DNA of 37,727 nucleotides from Fusibacillus kribbianus (lineage in GTDB: Bacteria; Bacillota; Clostridia; Lachnospirales; Lachnospiraceae): NCBI RefSeq assembly GCF_030053595.1, contig NZ_JASGBQ010000028.1, forward strand, positions 1 through 37,727, in the 5' to 3' direction. The notes under the pieces are model-generated. The model saw only the letters and a program-made list of their open reading frames with translations. It was not told the DNA's origin and made no database searches. Positions 6,724 through 13,924 of the stretch are shown one piece after another; the first letter of the stretch is position 1; the number at the start of each line of letters is the position of its first letter. A program made the translations under genes and the position numbers.

Positions 6724-6860
6724 CAAACCTTTGTTTGCAAACATTTGTTCTTGACTGTTCTCATCTTACTACAGGAACAAATGTTTGTCAATACTTTCTC
6801 CGTAAATTTTCAAACAAATGTTTGGATTTTTCGCTTGCATATTAATCGAACATATGTTAC
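6724..6860. promoter_or_regulatory. Cluster of five LexA-box-like sites
   Basis: Sites resembling the Firmicutes SOS box (GAAC-N4-GTTC core) are CAAACCTTTGTTTG (6724-6737), AAACATTTGTTC (6739-6750), GAACAAATGTTT (6775-6786), CAAACAAATGTTTG (6811-6824) and CGAACATATGTTAC (6847-6860). The last best fits the consensus. Centre spacings are 14, 36, 37 and 36 bases. They cover both divergent promoters. Confidence 0.8.
6763..6791 (-). promoter_or_regulatory. Promoter of the LysM (YneA-like) gene
   Basis: On the minus strand TTGACA (6791-6786) and TAAGAT (6768-6763) are 17 bases apart. The SOS-like site at 6775-6786 overlaps the -35 edge and spacer. Confidence 0.6.
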
Positions 6861-6863
6861 TAT
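6835..6863 (+). promoter_or_regulatory. lexA promoter
   Basis: TTGCAT (6835-6840) and TACTAT (6858-6863) are separated by 17 bases, and the best SOS box (6847-6860) fills the spacer. This is the expected arrangement for lexA self-repression. Confidence 0.65.
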
Positions 6864-6893
6864 TAACTTAGAAAAGCTGAAGGAGGACGTCCC

Positions 6894-7508
6894 ATGCCCG
6901 GTAAGATAACTGCAAAGCAGACAGAGATTTTAGAATTTATTAAAGAGGAGATATTAAAAAAAGGATATCCTCCTACGGTACGTGAGATTTGTGAAAAGGT
7001 TCATTTAAAATCCACCTCTTCCGTTCACTCCCATCTGGAAACCCTTGAGAAAAACGGTTATATCCGCCGTGATCCGACGAAGCCCAGAGCTATAGAGATA
7101 GTAGATGATGTATTTGGTCTTACAAGACGTGAGATGGTCCAGATTCCTGTGATCGGTACAGTGGCCGCCGGACAGCCCATCCTGGCCACAGAAAATATTG
7201 AGAACTATTTTCCGTTCCCTGCAGAGATGCTTCCCAATAAGGAAACCTATATGCTCCATGTAAAAGGTGACAGTATGGTCAATATCGGCATTCTTGACGG
7301 TGATCAGGTTCTCTGTACAGTTGCCTCCACTGCTTCCAATGGAGAGATCGTTGTCGCTCTGGTTGATGATTCTGCTACCGTGAAACGTTTTTATAAAGAA
7401 AATGGACATTATCGTCTGCAGCCGGAAAATGATACGATGGAACCAATTATTGTGGATAATGTCAACATTCTCGGAAAGGTGATCGGCCTTTTCCGAATGA
7501 TGAAATAA
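6894..7508 (+). CDS. lexA: SOS repressor LexA
   Basis: This 204-residue protein represses DNA-damage genes until RecA filaments trigger its self-cleavage. The N-terminal winged helix (about 1-65) carries TVREICEKVHLKSTSSVHSHLETL, the LexA recognition region. The cleavage site is the Ala-Gly in VAAGQPILATENI. The catalytic Ser is in HVKGDSMVNIGI and the Lys in SATVKRFYKE. Length is typical. AAGGAGG lies eight bases before the ATG. The gene is divergent from the YneA-like gene with shared SOS boxes, and a strong hairpin follows it. Confidence 0.97.
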   Translation: MPGKITAKQTEILEFIKEEILKKGYPPTVREICEKVHLKSTSSVHSHLETLEKNGYIRRDPTKPRAIEIVDDVFGLTRREMVQIPVIGTVAAGQPILATENIENYFPFPAEMLPNKETYMLHVKGDSMVNIGILDGDQVLCTVASTASNGEIVVALVDDSATVKRFYKENGHYRLQPENDTMEPIIVDNVNILGKVIGLFRMMK

Positions 7509-7537
7509 CTGTTTTTGGAATCCGAAACAGACTAAGA

Positions 7538-7580
7538 AACGCCCGAAGATCTTATGAACCGTTCGGGCGTTCTCTTGTTT
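7538..7580. terminator. Terminator between convergent lexA and rsfS
   Basis: AACGCCCGAA (7538-7547) and TTCGGGCGTT (7562-7571) form a perfect 10-bp stem followed on plus by CTCTTGTTTTT. It lies between convergent genes and may act for both. Confidence 0.75.
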
Positions 7581-7606
7581 TTACACAATGATAAAAGAGC
7601 CGGGGC

Positions 7607-7963
7607 TTATGCCTCCAGCTCTTTCCTGTCCACAAACTTTCCGTCACGCCAAATGCGCTCCAGATCATAAAAGCGCCGATCCTCCTTGGAAAACACATGA
7701 ACGACCACATCCCTGTAATCGAGCAGGATCCAGCGGGCAGCCTGATAACCTTCCCGCTGAGTGTAGTGATAACCGGCTTTTGCCATCTCTGCCTCCACAT
7801 TGTCCACCATAGCCTGCACCTGGTTGCTGTTTTCACCGTTAGCAATGATAAAATAATCAGCCAGGCAGGAAACGCCGGAAATGTCGATGACCGTTACATC
7901 CTGTCCTTTTTTATCCTCCAGAGCCCGGCAGGCAATCGCTGCCATTTCCTTTGATTTTTCCAT
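7607..7963 (-). CDS. rsfS: Ribosomal silencing factor RsfS
   Basis: This 118-residue protein should bind L14 on the large ribosomal subunit and block subunit joining when nutrients are low. The body VTVIDISGVSCLADYFIIANG and the segment ARWILLDYRDVVVHVF are characteristic of the RsfS/Iojap family. The ATG at 7963 is chosen because AAGGAGTGAGCTT precedes it and family proteins begin here; an earlier in-frame start at 7999 would overlap the upstream gene. It lies 17 bases after the nadD-yqeK fusion, the usual neighbour of rsfS in Firmicutes. Confidence 0.95.
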   Translation of the reverse strand: MEKSKEMAAIACRALEDKKGQDVTVIDISGVSCLADYFIIANGENSNQVQAMVDNVEAEMAKAGYHYTQREGYQAARWILLDYRDVVVHVFSKEDRRFYDLERIWRDGKFVDRKELEA

Positions 7964-7980
7964 AAGCTCACTCCTTCTGT

Positions 7981-9276
7981 TTATATAGCCTGTTCCCATT
8001 TGCTGCTGTCATTCAGCTTCTGATAATAAATACATGCTTCCATTGTTGTCTCATCGATGTTAGCCGGCATTTCCTTCAAATAGGCGAGAGTGTCTTTCAT
8101 GATCTCGCACACGGTCCTGTCCAGATCCACAAAGGCCAGCTGCCGTATTTTATCCAGATTCGGTGCTTTAAACCTTCTGGGTTCAATATAATCTGCCACG
8201 TAAATGATTTTCTCTATGAGAGTCATGGCCGGCCGGCCTGTCGTATGATAGCGGATGGCATTCAGAATACCGGAATCCTCCACATCATATTTCTGCTCTG
8301 CCAGATAAGCCCCCAGCTTTGCGTGAAGAAGAGAAGGATTTCTCTTTTCCGCCTCCGAAACGGGAAGCTTGTATTTCAGACATTTTTTCATCAAAGTCTC
8401 ATTATCATATTGTTTTGCACAGTCATGAAGAAGTCCGGCAAGCTCTGCATCCTCTGCATTGCAGCCATAACGCATAGCTAGACATGCAGCCGTATACGCG
8501 ACTCCCAGCGTATGTTCAAAACGTCCCATACCAAGCTTGTGGCGAAGCTTCTCTTTGATGACCAGACGATCCGGCTTCATAGTCCTTCCTCCCTCTTCTT
8601 TTTCCCCGGTATTGAATCCTGCTGTATTTTCAATTGTGTTTTCCGTTTCCTGAAGCCTGTTCTGCACATAGAGTTCATTTGCTTCGATATACTGATATAC
8701 GGCATCCGGAACGTAATATTGGATAGGCAGGCCTTCTTTGCACCGTTTTCTTATGTCACTGGAGGAAACAGCGATATCCGGCATATCGATCAGATGAATT
8801 TGACCGCCAAAGCGCTCCCTGAGATAAGCGATCTGATGATCCAGCTTTTCCTCCGGAACATCCATGCGGTTTCCAGCCAGAATAATGGCCGTTTTAAAAA
8901 TTTCCTCCGGTTTATACCAGGTGTCTACAGCAAACAGAGAATCTGCTCCCATAATAAAATAAAACTCGGTGTCCGGATATTCTTCATGGAGTTCTTTCAG
9001 TGTATCACTGGTATAGGTGATACCATCTCTCCGAATTTCCAGATCAGAATATACAAACTTATTGTTTCCCCGGATGGCAGCCAGCACCATTGCTTCCCGG
9101 TGATATGCTGCCGATACCATACGGTTATCCTTATGAGGCGGCTGAGATGAGGGCATAAAAAGAATCTTTTCAAGGCCAAACTGAACACAGGCCTGTTCTG
9201 CCAGAATCAAATGCGCGATGTGAATGGGGTCAAAGGTTCCGCCCATGATGCCGATCTTATTCTGAACTTTATCCAT
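7981..9276 (-). CDS. nadD: NadD-YqeK fusion: nicotinate-nucleotide adenylyltransferase plus HD hydrolase
   Basis: This 431-residue protein joins two normally separate enzymes. Residues 1 to about 205 are NadD, which makes nicotinate adenine dinucleotide for NAD synthesis: GGTFDPIHIAHL is the nucleotidyltransferase motif and VSSSDIRKR the C-terminal signature. From residue 233 (MKPDRLVIKEKLR) it is YqeK, an HD-domain hydrolase that in relatives splits diadenosine tetraphosphate: FEHTLGV, LLHDCAKQ, LLHAKLGA and the late YVADYIEP supply the metal ligands. The linker (about 206-232) is polar. GGGAGG lies seven bases before the internal ATG at 8580, so YqeK may also be made alone. In many Firmicutes nadD and yqeK are adjacent separate genes. 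The main ATG follows AAGGAGGGAGG. Confidence 0.93.
   Translation of the reverse strand: MDKVQNKIGIMGGTFDPIHIAHLILAEQACVQFGLEKILFMPSSQPPHKDNRMVSAAYHREAMVLAAIRGNNKFVYSDLEIRRDGITYTSDTLKELHEEYPDTEFYFIMGADSLFAVDTWYKPEEIFKTAIILAGNRMDVPEEKLDHQIAYLRERFGGQIHLIDMPDIAVSSSDIRKRCKEGLPIQYYVPDAVYQYIEANELYVQNRLQETENTIENTAGFNTGEKEEGGRTMKPDRLVIKEKLRHKLGMGRFEHTLGVAYTAACLAMRYGCNAEDAELAGLLHDCAKQYDNETLMKKCLKYKLPVSEAEKRNPSLLHAKLGAYLAEQKYDVEDSGILNAIRYHTTGRPAMTLIEKIIYVADYIEPRRFKAPNLDKIRQLAFVDLDRTVCEIMKDTLAYLKEMPANIDETTMEACIYYQKLNDSSKWEQAI
8578..8593 (-). promoter_or_regulatory. Internal ribosome binding site before the YqeK part
   Basis: Within the fused gene, GGGAGG (8593-8588) precedes an in-frame ATG (8580-8578) by seven bases, exactly where YqeK proteins normally start. 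It either survives from a former gene boundary or still drives separate YqeK synthesis. Confidence 0.55.
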
Positions 9277-9330
9277 TTTCTCCGCCTCCCTCCTTTTCTT
9301 TTATGCAGCCTTCTGTTTTCGGGTCAGCCT

Positions 9331-9621
9331 TTATTTCGGAAGTTCAATTTTCTTCTTGGTTCTGGACTCCCGGTATAAAACAATTTTCTTTCCAATTACC
9401 TGAACCACCTGGGATCTGGTACGCTCTGCCAGAGCCTCCGCGATCATCCTGGTATCATCCAGGCAATTTTTCAGTACATTGATTTTTATTAATTCTCTGG
9501 CTTCCAAAGCCTCATTGACCGCTTCGGTAATCTCCGGTGTCAGGCTGGATTTTCCAATCTGCAAAATGGGCTCCATCGTCATAGCCAGACTTTTCAGATA
9601 TGCACGCTGTCTGCTTTTCAT
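9331..9621 (-). CDS. yhbY: YhbY-family CRM-domain RNA-binding protein
   Basis: This 96-residue protein is a single CRM domain, a KH-like RNA-binding fold linked to large-subunit assembly. The family features are KSRQRAYLKSLA at the start, ILQIGKSSLTPEITEAVNEAL, and LIKINVLKN with the later VQVIGKKIVLYR. The ATG at 9621 is chosen because GGAGG stands four bases upstream and it matches the family start; the upstream extension overlaps obgE. It lies between obgE and nadD, the common Firmicutes order. Confidence 0.92.
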   Translation of the reverse strand: MKSRQRAYLKSLAMTMEPILQIGKSSLTPEITEAVNEALEARELIKINVLKNCLDDTRMIAEALAERTRSQVVQVIGKKIVLYRESRTKKKIELPK

Positions 9622-9667
9622 GATTCCTCCGACCTTCCCTTTTGTTTGTTTTGAAACAAAGGACATG

Positions 9668-10954
9668 TTATTTATAATAATCAAACTCCAGGCCATACAT
9701 TTTTACCGTATCACCTTCTTCGATTCCAGCCTTTTCCAGATCCTCCAGGATCCCGCTGGTTTTGAGGAAGTTCTGGAAAAATTCAAAGCCCTTTTCCGAA
9801 TCAATATTCGTGTATCCCAGCATTTTTTCAATGCGGGGACCTTCCACACTGTATAAGCCATCCTCGATCTTTTCAACGGTGTAGGGAAGTGTGGTGTTTA
9901 CGATCAGATCCGCAGGATCGAATTCCCGTTCAAATATGACAGGGGCATCGTCCATATCCTTCAACAGGCTGTAGACATGATAAAGAAGCTCCTTTACCCC
10001 CTGTCCGCTGACAGCGGAAATGGCGAACACCTTAATACCGTCCTTTTCAAAGGCATCCCGGATCCTCCCCACCGGATCGTCTCCATCCGCGTAAATCGCA
10101 TCAATTTTATTGGCAGCAATGACCTGGGGTCTCTTTAACAGCTCCGGATTATATTTTTCAAGCTCTGTATTGATGGCCTTTATATCCTCTACCGGGTCAC
10201 GTCCCTCTGTCGATGCGGCATCCACCATATGAATCAGGACCTTGGTGCGTTCAATATGCTTGAGAAAAGCATGACCAAGCCCGATTCCTTCGGACGCACC
10301 CTCGATCAGTCCGGGGATATCAGCCATAACAAAGCTGGCATGTCCGTCCAGATCTACAACGCCCAGATTTGGATTGATCGTAGTGAAATGATAATTGGCA
10401 ATCTTTGGCCTTGCATTGCTGACTCTGGAAAGCAGTGTGGATTTCCCCACATTTGGAAATCCCACGAGTCCCACATCCGCAATGACCTTCAGCTCCAGAA
10501 GAACCCAGAGCTCCTGTCCGTCCTGGCCCGGCTGGGCATATTTGGGGACCTGCATGGTAGCTGTGGCATAGTGCATATTTCCGTTTCCGCCGCGGCCGCC
10601 CTTTAAGATAATCTCCCTGGTATGCTCTCCGGACATATCAGCGATCACTTTTCCTGTTTCAAAATCCTTGATCACGGTTCCTTCCGGCACCCTGATGATT
10701 AAATCCTGCCCGTCTTTTCCGTGGCAGCGCCGTTTACCGCCCTCTTCACCGTTTGTTGCCGCATACTTTCTCACATGACGGAAGTCAGTCAGAGTATTGA
10801 GACCCTTATCGACCTCAAAAATAATGTCTCCGCCCCGTCCGCCGTCGCCGCCGTCCGGACCGCCGTTGGGGACATACAGTTCCCGGCGGAAGCTCACATG
10901 GCCGTCGCCGCCCTTGCCGGATTTAATAAATATTTTCGCGCTGTCTGCAAACAT
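9668..10954 (-). CDS. obgE: Obg GTPase (ObgE/CgtA)
   Basis: This 428-residue GTPase acts in late 50S subunit assembly and stress control. The glycine-rich Obg fold (about 1-158) is clear (KSGKGGDGHVSFRRE, GGPDGGDGGRGGD). The G domain follows with G1 VGFPNVGKSTLL, switch sequence YHFTTINPNLG, G3 DIPGLIEGASEG and G4 NKID. A C-terminal OCT domain (about 345-428) ends FDYYK, as in other Firmicutes Obg proteins. The ATG at 10954 begins MFADSAKIFIKSG, the family start, with AAAGGAAAAGG upstream. A terminator separates it from rpmA, so it depends on read-through or on a promoter I cannot see. Confidence 0.97.
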   Translation of the reverse strand: MFADSAKIFIKSGKGGDGHVSFRRELYVPNGGPDGGDGGRGGDIIFEVDKGLNTLTDFRHVRKYAATNGEEGGKRRCHGKDGQDLIIRVPEGTVIKDFETGKVIADMSGEHTREIILKGGRGGNGNMHYATATMQVPKYAQPGQDGQELWVLLELKVIADVGLVGFPNVGKSTLLSRVSNARPKIANYHFTTINPNLGVVDLDGHASFVMADIPGLIEGASEGIGLGHAFLKHIERTKVLIHMVDAASTEGRDPVEDIKAINTELEKYNPELLKRPQVIAANKIDAIYADGDDPVGRIRDAFEKDGIKVFAISAVSGQGVKELLYHVYSLLKDMDDAPVIFEREFDPADLIVNTTLPYTVEKIEDGLYSVEGPRIEKMLGYTNIDSEKGFEFFQNFLKTSGILEDLEKAGIEEGDTVKMYGLEFDYYK

Positions 10955-11050
10955 CGCCTTTTCCTTTCTGTCAGAAGAAGCCAAACTACTTGTCCTGTTT
11001 GCAGTTTGTACCGCAGCAGGAGGTTTTATGAGTTATTCGGTGGTAAAAAA

Positions 11051-11071
11051 GCCGACGCATGGAGCGCCGGC
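11051..11071 (-). terminator. Terminator after rpmA
   Basis: On the minus strand GCCGGCG (11071-11065) pairs with CGTCGGC (11057-11051) around CTCCATG with one mismatch, followed directly by TTTTTT. It lies 17 bases after the rpmA stop codon. Confidence 0.8.
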
Positions 11072-11087
11072 TTCTATGAAACATGGC

Positions 11088-11378
11088 TTATTCGTTTACT
11101 ACCTTAGGGTATACAGAAACCTGCTTCTTGTCTCTGCCCTTTCTCTCGAAACGTACCACACCATCCACCAGAGCAAATAATGTGTCATCGCCGCCACGGC
11201 CTACGTTTACTCCGGGATGGATTTTTGTACCGCGCTGTCTGTAAAGAATGTTGCCAGCCAGCACAAACTGTCCGTCCGCTCTCTTGGCGCCAAGTCTCTT
11301 GGCCTCAGAATCTCTGCCGTTCTTGGTGGAACCTACACCCTTTTTGTGAGCGAATAACTGAAGATTCATCTTCAACAT
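11088..11378 (-). CDS. rpmA: Ribosomal protein L27 with cleavable N-terminus
   Basis: This 96-residue protein is L27, whose N-terminus reaches the peptidyl transferase centre. [19 protein letters not shown] and [20 protein letters not shown] are diagnostic. It begins MLKMNLQLF followed by AHKKG: the Firmicutes extension that the protease Prp removes after the Phe so that Ala is exposed. The prp gene lies four bases upstream. AGGAGGTGT precedes the ATG. Confidence 0.97.
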   Translation of the reverse strand: MLKMNLQLFAHKKGVGSTKNGRDSEAKRLGAKRADGQFVLAGNILYRQRGTKIHPGVNVGRGGDDTLFALVDGVVRFERKGRDKKQVSVYPKVVNE

Positions 11379-11382
11379 GGTC

Positions 11383-11721
11383 TTACACCTCCTCAGTCAC
11401 AATTCGAATAAATTGATTTTTTTTCCTGCCTGTTTGACAGCTGTCTCTGACACTCTCCAAACCGAGTATCAAAGAATTCAGCAGCAATTTCGATTCTGCA
11501 CTGACTGTTCCGTCCAGGGAACAATCAAGATAACCGTCGTCTACGGAATAAGAAATCGCATCCTCCGTAAAAGCTTCAATGGAATTGATGGTATTCTGTG
11601 CCAGCGCCGATACGGCTGCACACACGATATCCTCTCCCGCCTCTCCATAGCCTGCATGGCCGGAGATACGAAAGCCACGGTGTTCTCCGTCAGAATCCAC
11701 AAATACTTTTACCGTAATCAT
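11383..11721 (-). CDS. prp: Ribosomal-processing cysteine protease Prp
   Basis: This 112-residue protease cuts the N-terminal extension from L27. The catalytic pair lies in [20 protein letters not shown]: the His of GHAG and the Cys of DIVCAA, about a dozen residues apart as in other Prp proteins. It sits between rplU and rpmA, the standard position. The ATG has only a weak upstream sequence (GAAAAACG), unlike the strong GGAGG sites of its neighbours, so it is probably made at lower level or through coupling to rplU. Confidence 0.95.
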   Translation of the reverse strand: MITVKVFVDSDGEHRGFRISGHAGYGEAGEDIVCAAVSALAQNTINSIEAFTEDAISYSVDDGYLDCSLDGTVSAESKLLLNSLILGLESVRDSCQTGRKKNQFIRIVTEEV

Positions 11722-11740
11722 CGTTTTTCATGAAAACCAA

Positions 11741-12049
11741 TTAAGCATTGATCTTTTCAATCTTTAACTGGGTATAAGCCTGTCTGTGACCGTTTTTCTT
11801 GTGATATCCGGTCTTTCTCTTATACTTGTAAACGATAACCTTCTTGCCTCTGCCTTCGTTCATAACGGTAGCAGAAACGCTTGCACCTGCCACGGTAGGG
11901 CATCCAACGGTCAGCTCATCGCCGCCTACAGCCAGAACCTGGTCAAAGGTATAAGTCTCACCAGCTTCTACACCAAGCTTCTCAACCTTGATGATATCGC
12001 CTTCAGCAACTTTGTACTGCTTTCCACCTGTTGCAATAATCGCGTACAT
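11741..12049 (-). CDS. rplU: Ribosomal protein L21
   Basis: This 102-residue 50S protein has the L21 signature: [18 protein letters not shown] at the start and [21 protein letters not shown] near the end. The ATG at 12049 gives the standard length and follows AGGAGG by six bases; an upstream in-frame ATG at 12070 has no better site. It heads the rplU-prp-rpmA unit and has a strong promoter about 90 bases upstream. Confidence 0.97.
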   Translation of the reverse strand: MYAIIATGGKQYKVAEGDIIKVEKLGVEAGETYTFDQVLAVGGDELTVGCPTVAGASVSATVMNEGRGKKVIVYKYKRKTGYHKKNGHRQAYTQLKIEKINA

Positions 12050-12136
12050 ACGGCACCTCCTGTTTATCATTACTCGCCAACTACGGTGTCTGCCATAAGC
12101 AGAGCTTTTCTACCTCATTGTGCGGCATACTATATA
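12050..12136 (-). promoter_or_regulatory. Candidate L21 leader RNA
   Basis: About 80 transcribed bases separate the rplU promoter from the start codon. They include a small stem (TCTGC-TTATG-GCAGA). Firmicutes rplU genes often carry an autoregulatory L21 leader. I infer this from position and size and have not matched it to a covariance model. Confidence 0.35.
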
Positions 12137-12165
12137 AATATAACAGGAATTTTCAGGGTTGTCAA
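12137..12165 (-). promoter_or_regulatory. rplU promoter
   Basis: On the minus strand TTGACA (12165-12160) and TATATT (12142-12137) are separated by exactly 17 bases. The -10 box and spacer coincide with one arm of a 21-bp inverted repeat. Confidence 0.8.
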
Positions 12166-12199
12166 CATTTTTTTACATCCTGAAAATTCCTGTTATATT
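12137..12199. repeat. 21-bp perfect inverted repeat around the rplU promoter
   Basis: Arms 12137-12157 and 12179-12199 are exact inverted copies (core AACAGGAATTTTCAGG) around a 21-base loop that contains the -35 box. There is no proper T-tract after either side. It could be an operator, the terminator of the upstream lipoprotein gene, or both. Confidence 0.8.
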
Positions 12200-12221
12200 A
12201 GATGTCTTATTGAAAAATAAA

Positions 12222-12593
12222 TTATTTCTCAAAGGTCATAACAGCGCCGTTCAGATCCAGAACGATTTTTCCGTCCTTGTATTCTGCGACAGCATCATCG
12301 CCTTCAATGGTCAGGGTAACCTTGGGCTCCTCATACTTCCAGGTGCCCTCTCCCTGCTCCCCCATCAGATCAACAGTGAGCTTGCCGTCAGACTTGAGCT
12401 CCATCTCATTTTTCATGTCACTTAAACCGGCCAAAGACAGCCATTCATCAATCTTGATGGTGCTTCCTTCCATTTCAATGGTGGTTGCGTTCCAGGTTCC
12501 CACTACAGGAGCAGCCTTGGATCCTCCGCAGCCTGCCAGCATAAGAACTGTCATGGCAAAGACCAACATCAATGCCGCAATGCGCTTTTTCAT
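12222..12593 (-). CDS. Small lipoprotein, lipocalin-like
   Basis: This 123-residue product has a lipoprotein signal peptide with the lipobox LAGC (about residues 19-22), so it should be anchored to the outer face of the membrane after processing. The mature part (VVGTWNATTIEMEGS, ELKSDGKLTVDLMGEQGEGTWKYEEPKVTLTIEGD) has the alternating strands of small lipocalin-like domains common in gut Clostridia. No catalytic motif is visible and I cannot name a function. It has its own promoter (12677-12649) and sits between an RNase gene and rplU without an obvious link to either. GGAGG lies eight bases before the ATG. Confidence 0.75.
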   Translation of the reverse strand: MKKRIAALMLVFAMTVLMLAGCGGSKAAPVVGTWNATTIEMEGSTIKIDEWLSLAGLSDMKNEMELKSDGKLTVDLMGEQGEGTWKYEEPKVTLTIEGDDAVAEYKDGKIVLDLNGAVMTFEK

Positions 12594-12648
12594 ATCCCGT
12601 CCTCCGATTCTTATATTTGCCGCGTTAACATCGGCTTACTATAAAGCT

Positions 12649-12677
12649 ATCATACTTTTCAGAATAACACAAGTAAA
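12649..12677 (-). promoter_or_regulatory. Promoter of the lipoprotein gene
   Basis: On the minus strand TTTACT (12677-12672) and TATGAT (12654-12649) are 17 bases apart, about 55 bases before the start codon. Confidence 0.55.
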
Positions 12678-12709
12678 GAATATGTCTTTTCTTTTCAATT
12701 TCCTGCTTT

Positions 12710-13924
12710 TTATTCTGACATCACCTCATGCAGAGGCTTCCTTACCTTTTTTCTCGTCAGTTCCACCAGATTCAGTCTGGTGAATCCCAGGACCGTTATC
12801 TTCACAGGATCCTTCTTTAAGGCAGCTTCAAAATAACTCAAAAGCTGTTCTCTGTGGTCCTCTTCCTTCATATCGATAAAATCCACAATGATGATGCCGG
12901 ACAGGTTGCGAAGCTTAAGCTGCACTGCAATTTCCGCAGCTGCTTCCAGATTTGTTTTAAAGAAGGTATCCTCCAGATTTTTTTTCCCGTCAAATTTTCC
13001 GGTGTTGACATCGATGGAAACAAGGGCTTCCGTCGGCTCAATGATCAACGAGCCGCCTGACTTTAACCACACCTTTCTGGAAAGGGCATGAGAAAGGGCA
13101 GTTTCCAGACTGTAAAGCTTGTAAAGCGGATAGGAATCCTCGTAAAAACGGATATTCGGAAGGTGGCAGCTCTGATTTCCGACAAGAATCGCTTCTTTTT
13201 TCCGCAGAAGAATGTCGTACACCGCTCTGTCATCCGTCACTGCTTCTTCGAGAGTTTCGGTACGATTGTTGAAGATTTCCGAAAGAAAAGCCGGTTCCGG
13301 CTCATAAAGAAGAGTGCCTGCTGTTCTTGTCCTCCACACGGAAAAAATTTGCTTTGCCTCTGAAAGAAGCTCTGTAAGTTCAGAAAGAACCGCATCCTCC
13401 GGAGCAGCCTCCCCATTGGTTCTCACAATGATTCCATAAGAAAAATCTGCCGCTTCATTTTCTGAAATTCTCTTCATCTTTCCTTCCAGGAGCTTCTTAA
13501 GTGCCGATTTCCGTTCCTCCGACCGGATCCTGGAGGAAAAGAAAAGTCCCTTTTTCCCGGTCATCAGAACCAGGTACTGGCCGGTAAAGGACAGGCGTCC
13601 GCTTCCGGTAGGCGCCTTTGTCTTGACTGCATCCTTCTCGATTTGAAGAAGGATCTCATCGCCTTCATGAAGCGCTGCTCCATTTTTCTGCCATGCAGCA
13701 TATTTTTCCCATTCATCTAGGGGATAATAACACATGGTGTCTCTTCCGATATCTACAAATGCGGCACGGATGCTTTTCACAATATGGCTGACCCGCCCCA
13801 CATAAATGCACCCCACCAGAGAAGCCTCCTCCGGTTTTTCCGGAAACAGACCGGTGATCCGGCCGTCTGTCTCCTCAGCAGTGATCCGAAGGCCTTCCAG
13901 AGAGGTGATCACTGCTCTTCTCAT
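12710..13924 (-). CDS. RNase E/G family ribonuclease, short form
   Basis: This 404-residue protein matches the catalytic core of RNase G/E, which cuts single-stranded RNA and matures rRNA. An S1-like region lies near the N-terminus (VGCIYVGRVSHIVKSIRAAFVDIG). The metal-binding aspartates lie in ALVSIDVNTGKF and GIIIVDFIDMKEED. It ends soon after TRKKVRKPL. The CPxC zinc-link and the small C-terminal domain of RNase E and of full RNase G are absent, so any oligomer must form differently. It starts with an ATGA overlap with the preceding gene, so the two are coupled. Short forms like this may be usual in related Clostridia. Confidence 0.88.
   Translation of the reverse strand: MRRAVITSLEGLRITAEETDGRITGLFPEKPEEASLVGCIYVGRVSHIVKSIRAAFVDIGRDTMCYYPLDEWEKYAAWQKNGAALHEGDEILLQIEKDAVKTKAPTGSGRLSFTGQYLVLMTGKKGLFFSSRIRSEERKSALKKLLEGKMKRISENEAADFSYGIIVRTNGEAAPEDAVLSELTELLSEAKQIFSVWRTRTAGTLLYEPEPAFLSEIFNNRTETLEEAVTDDRAVYDILLRKKEAILVGNQSCHLPNIRFYEDSYPLYKLYSLETALSHALSRKVWLKSGGSLIIEPTEALVSIDVNTGKFDGKKNLEDTFFKTNLEAAAEIAVQLKLRNLSGIIIVDFIDMKEEDHREQLLSYFEAALKKDPVKITVLGFTRLNLVELTRKKVRKPLHEVMSE

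Noticed and set aside
8512-9150. Long plus-strand open frame (212 codons)
   Set aside because: It is antisense to the certain nadD-yqeK gene, has no ribosome site or family, and shows the composition of a shadow frame.
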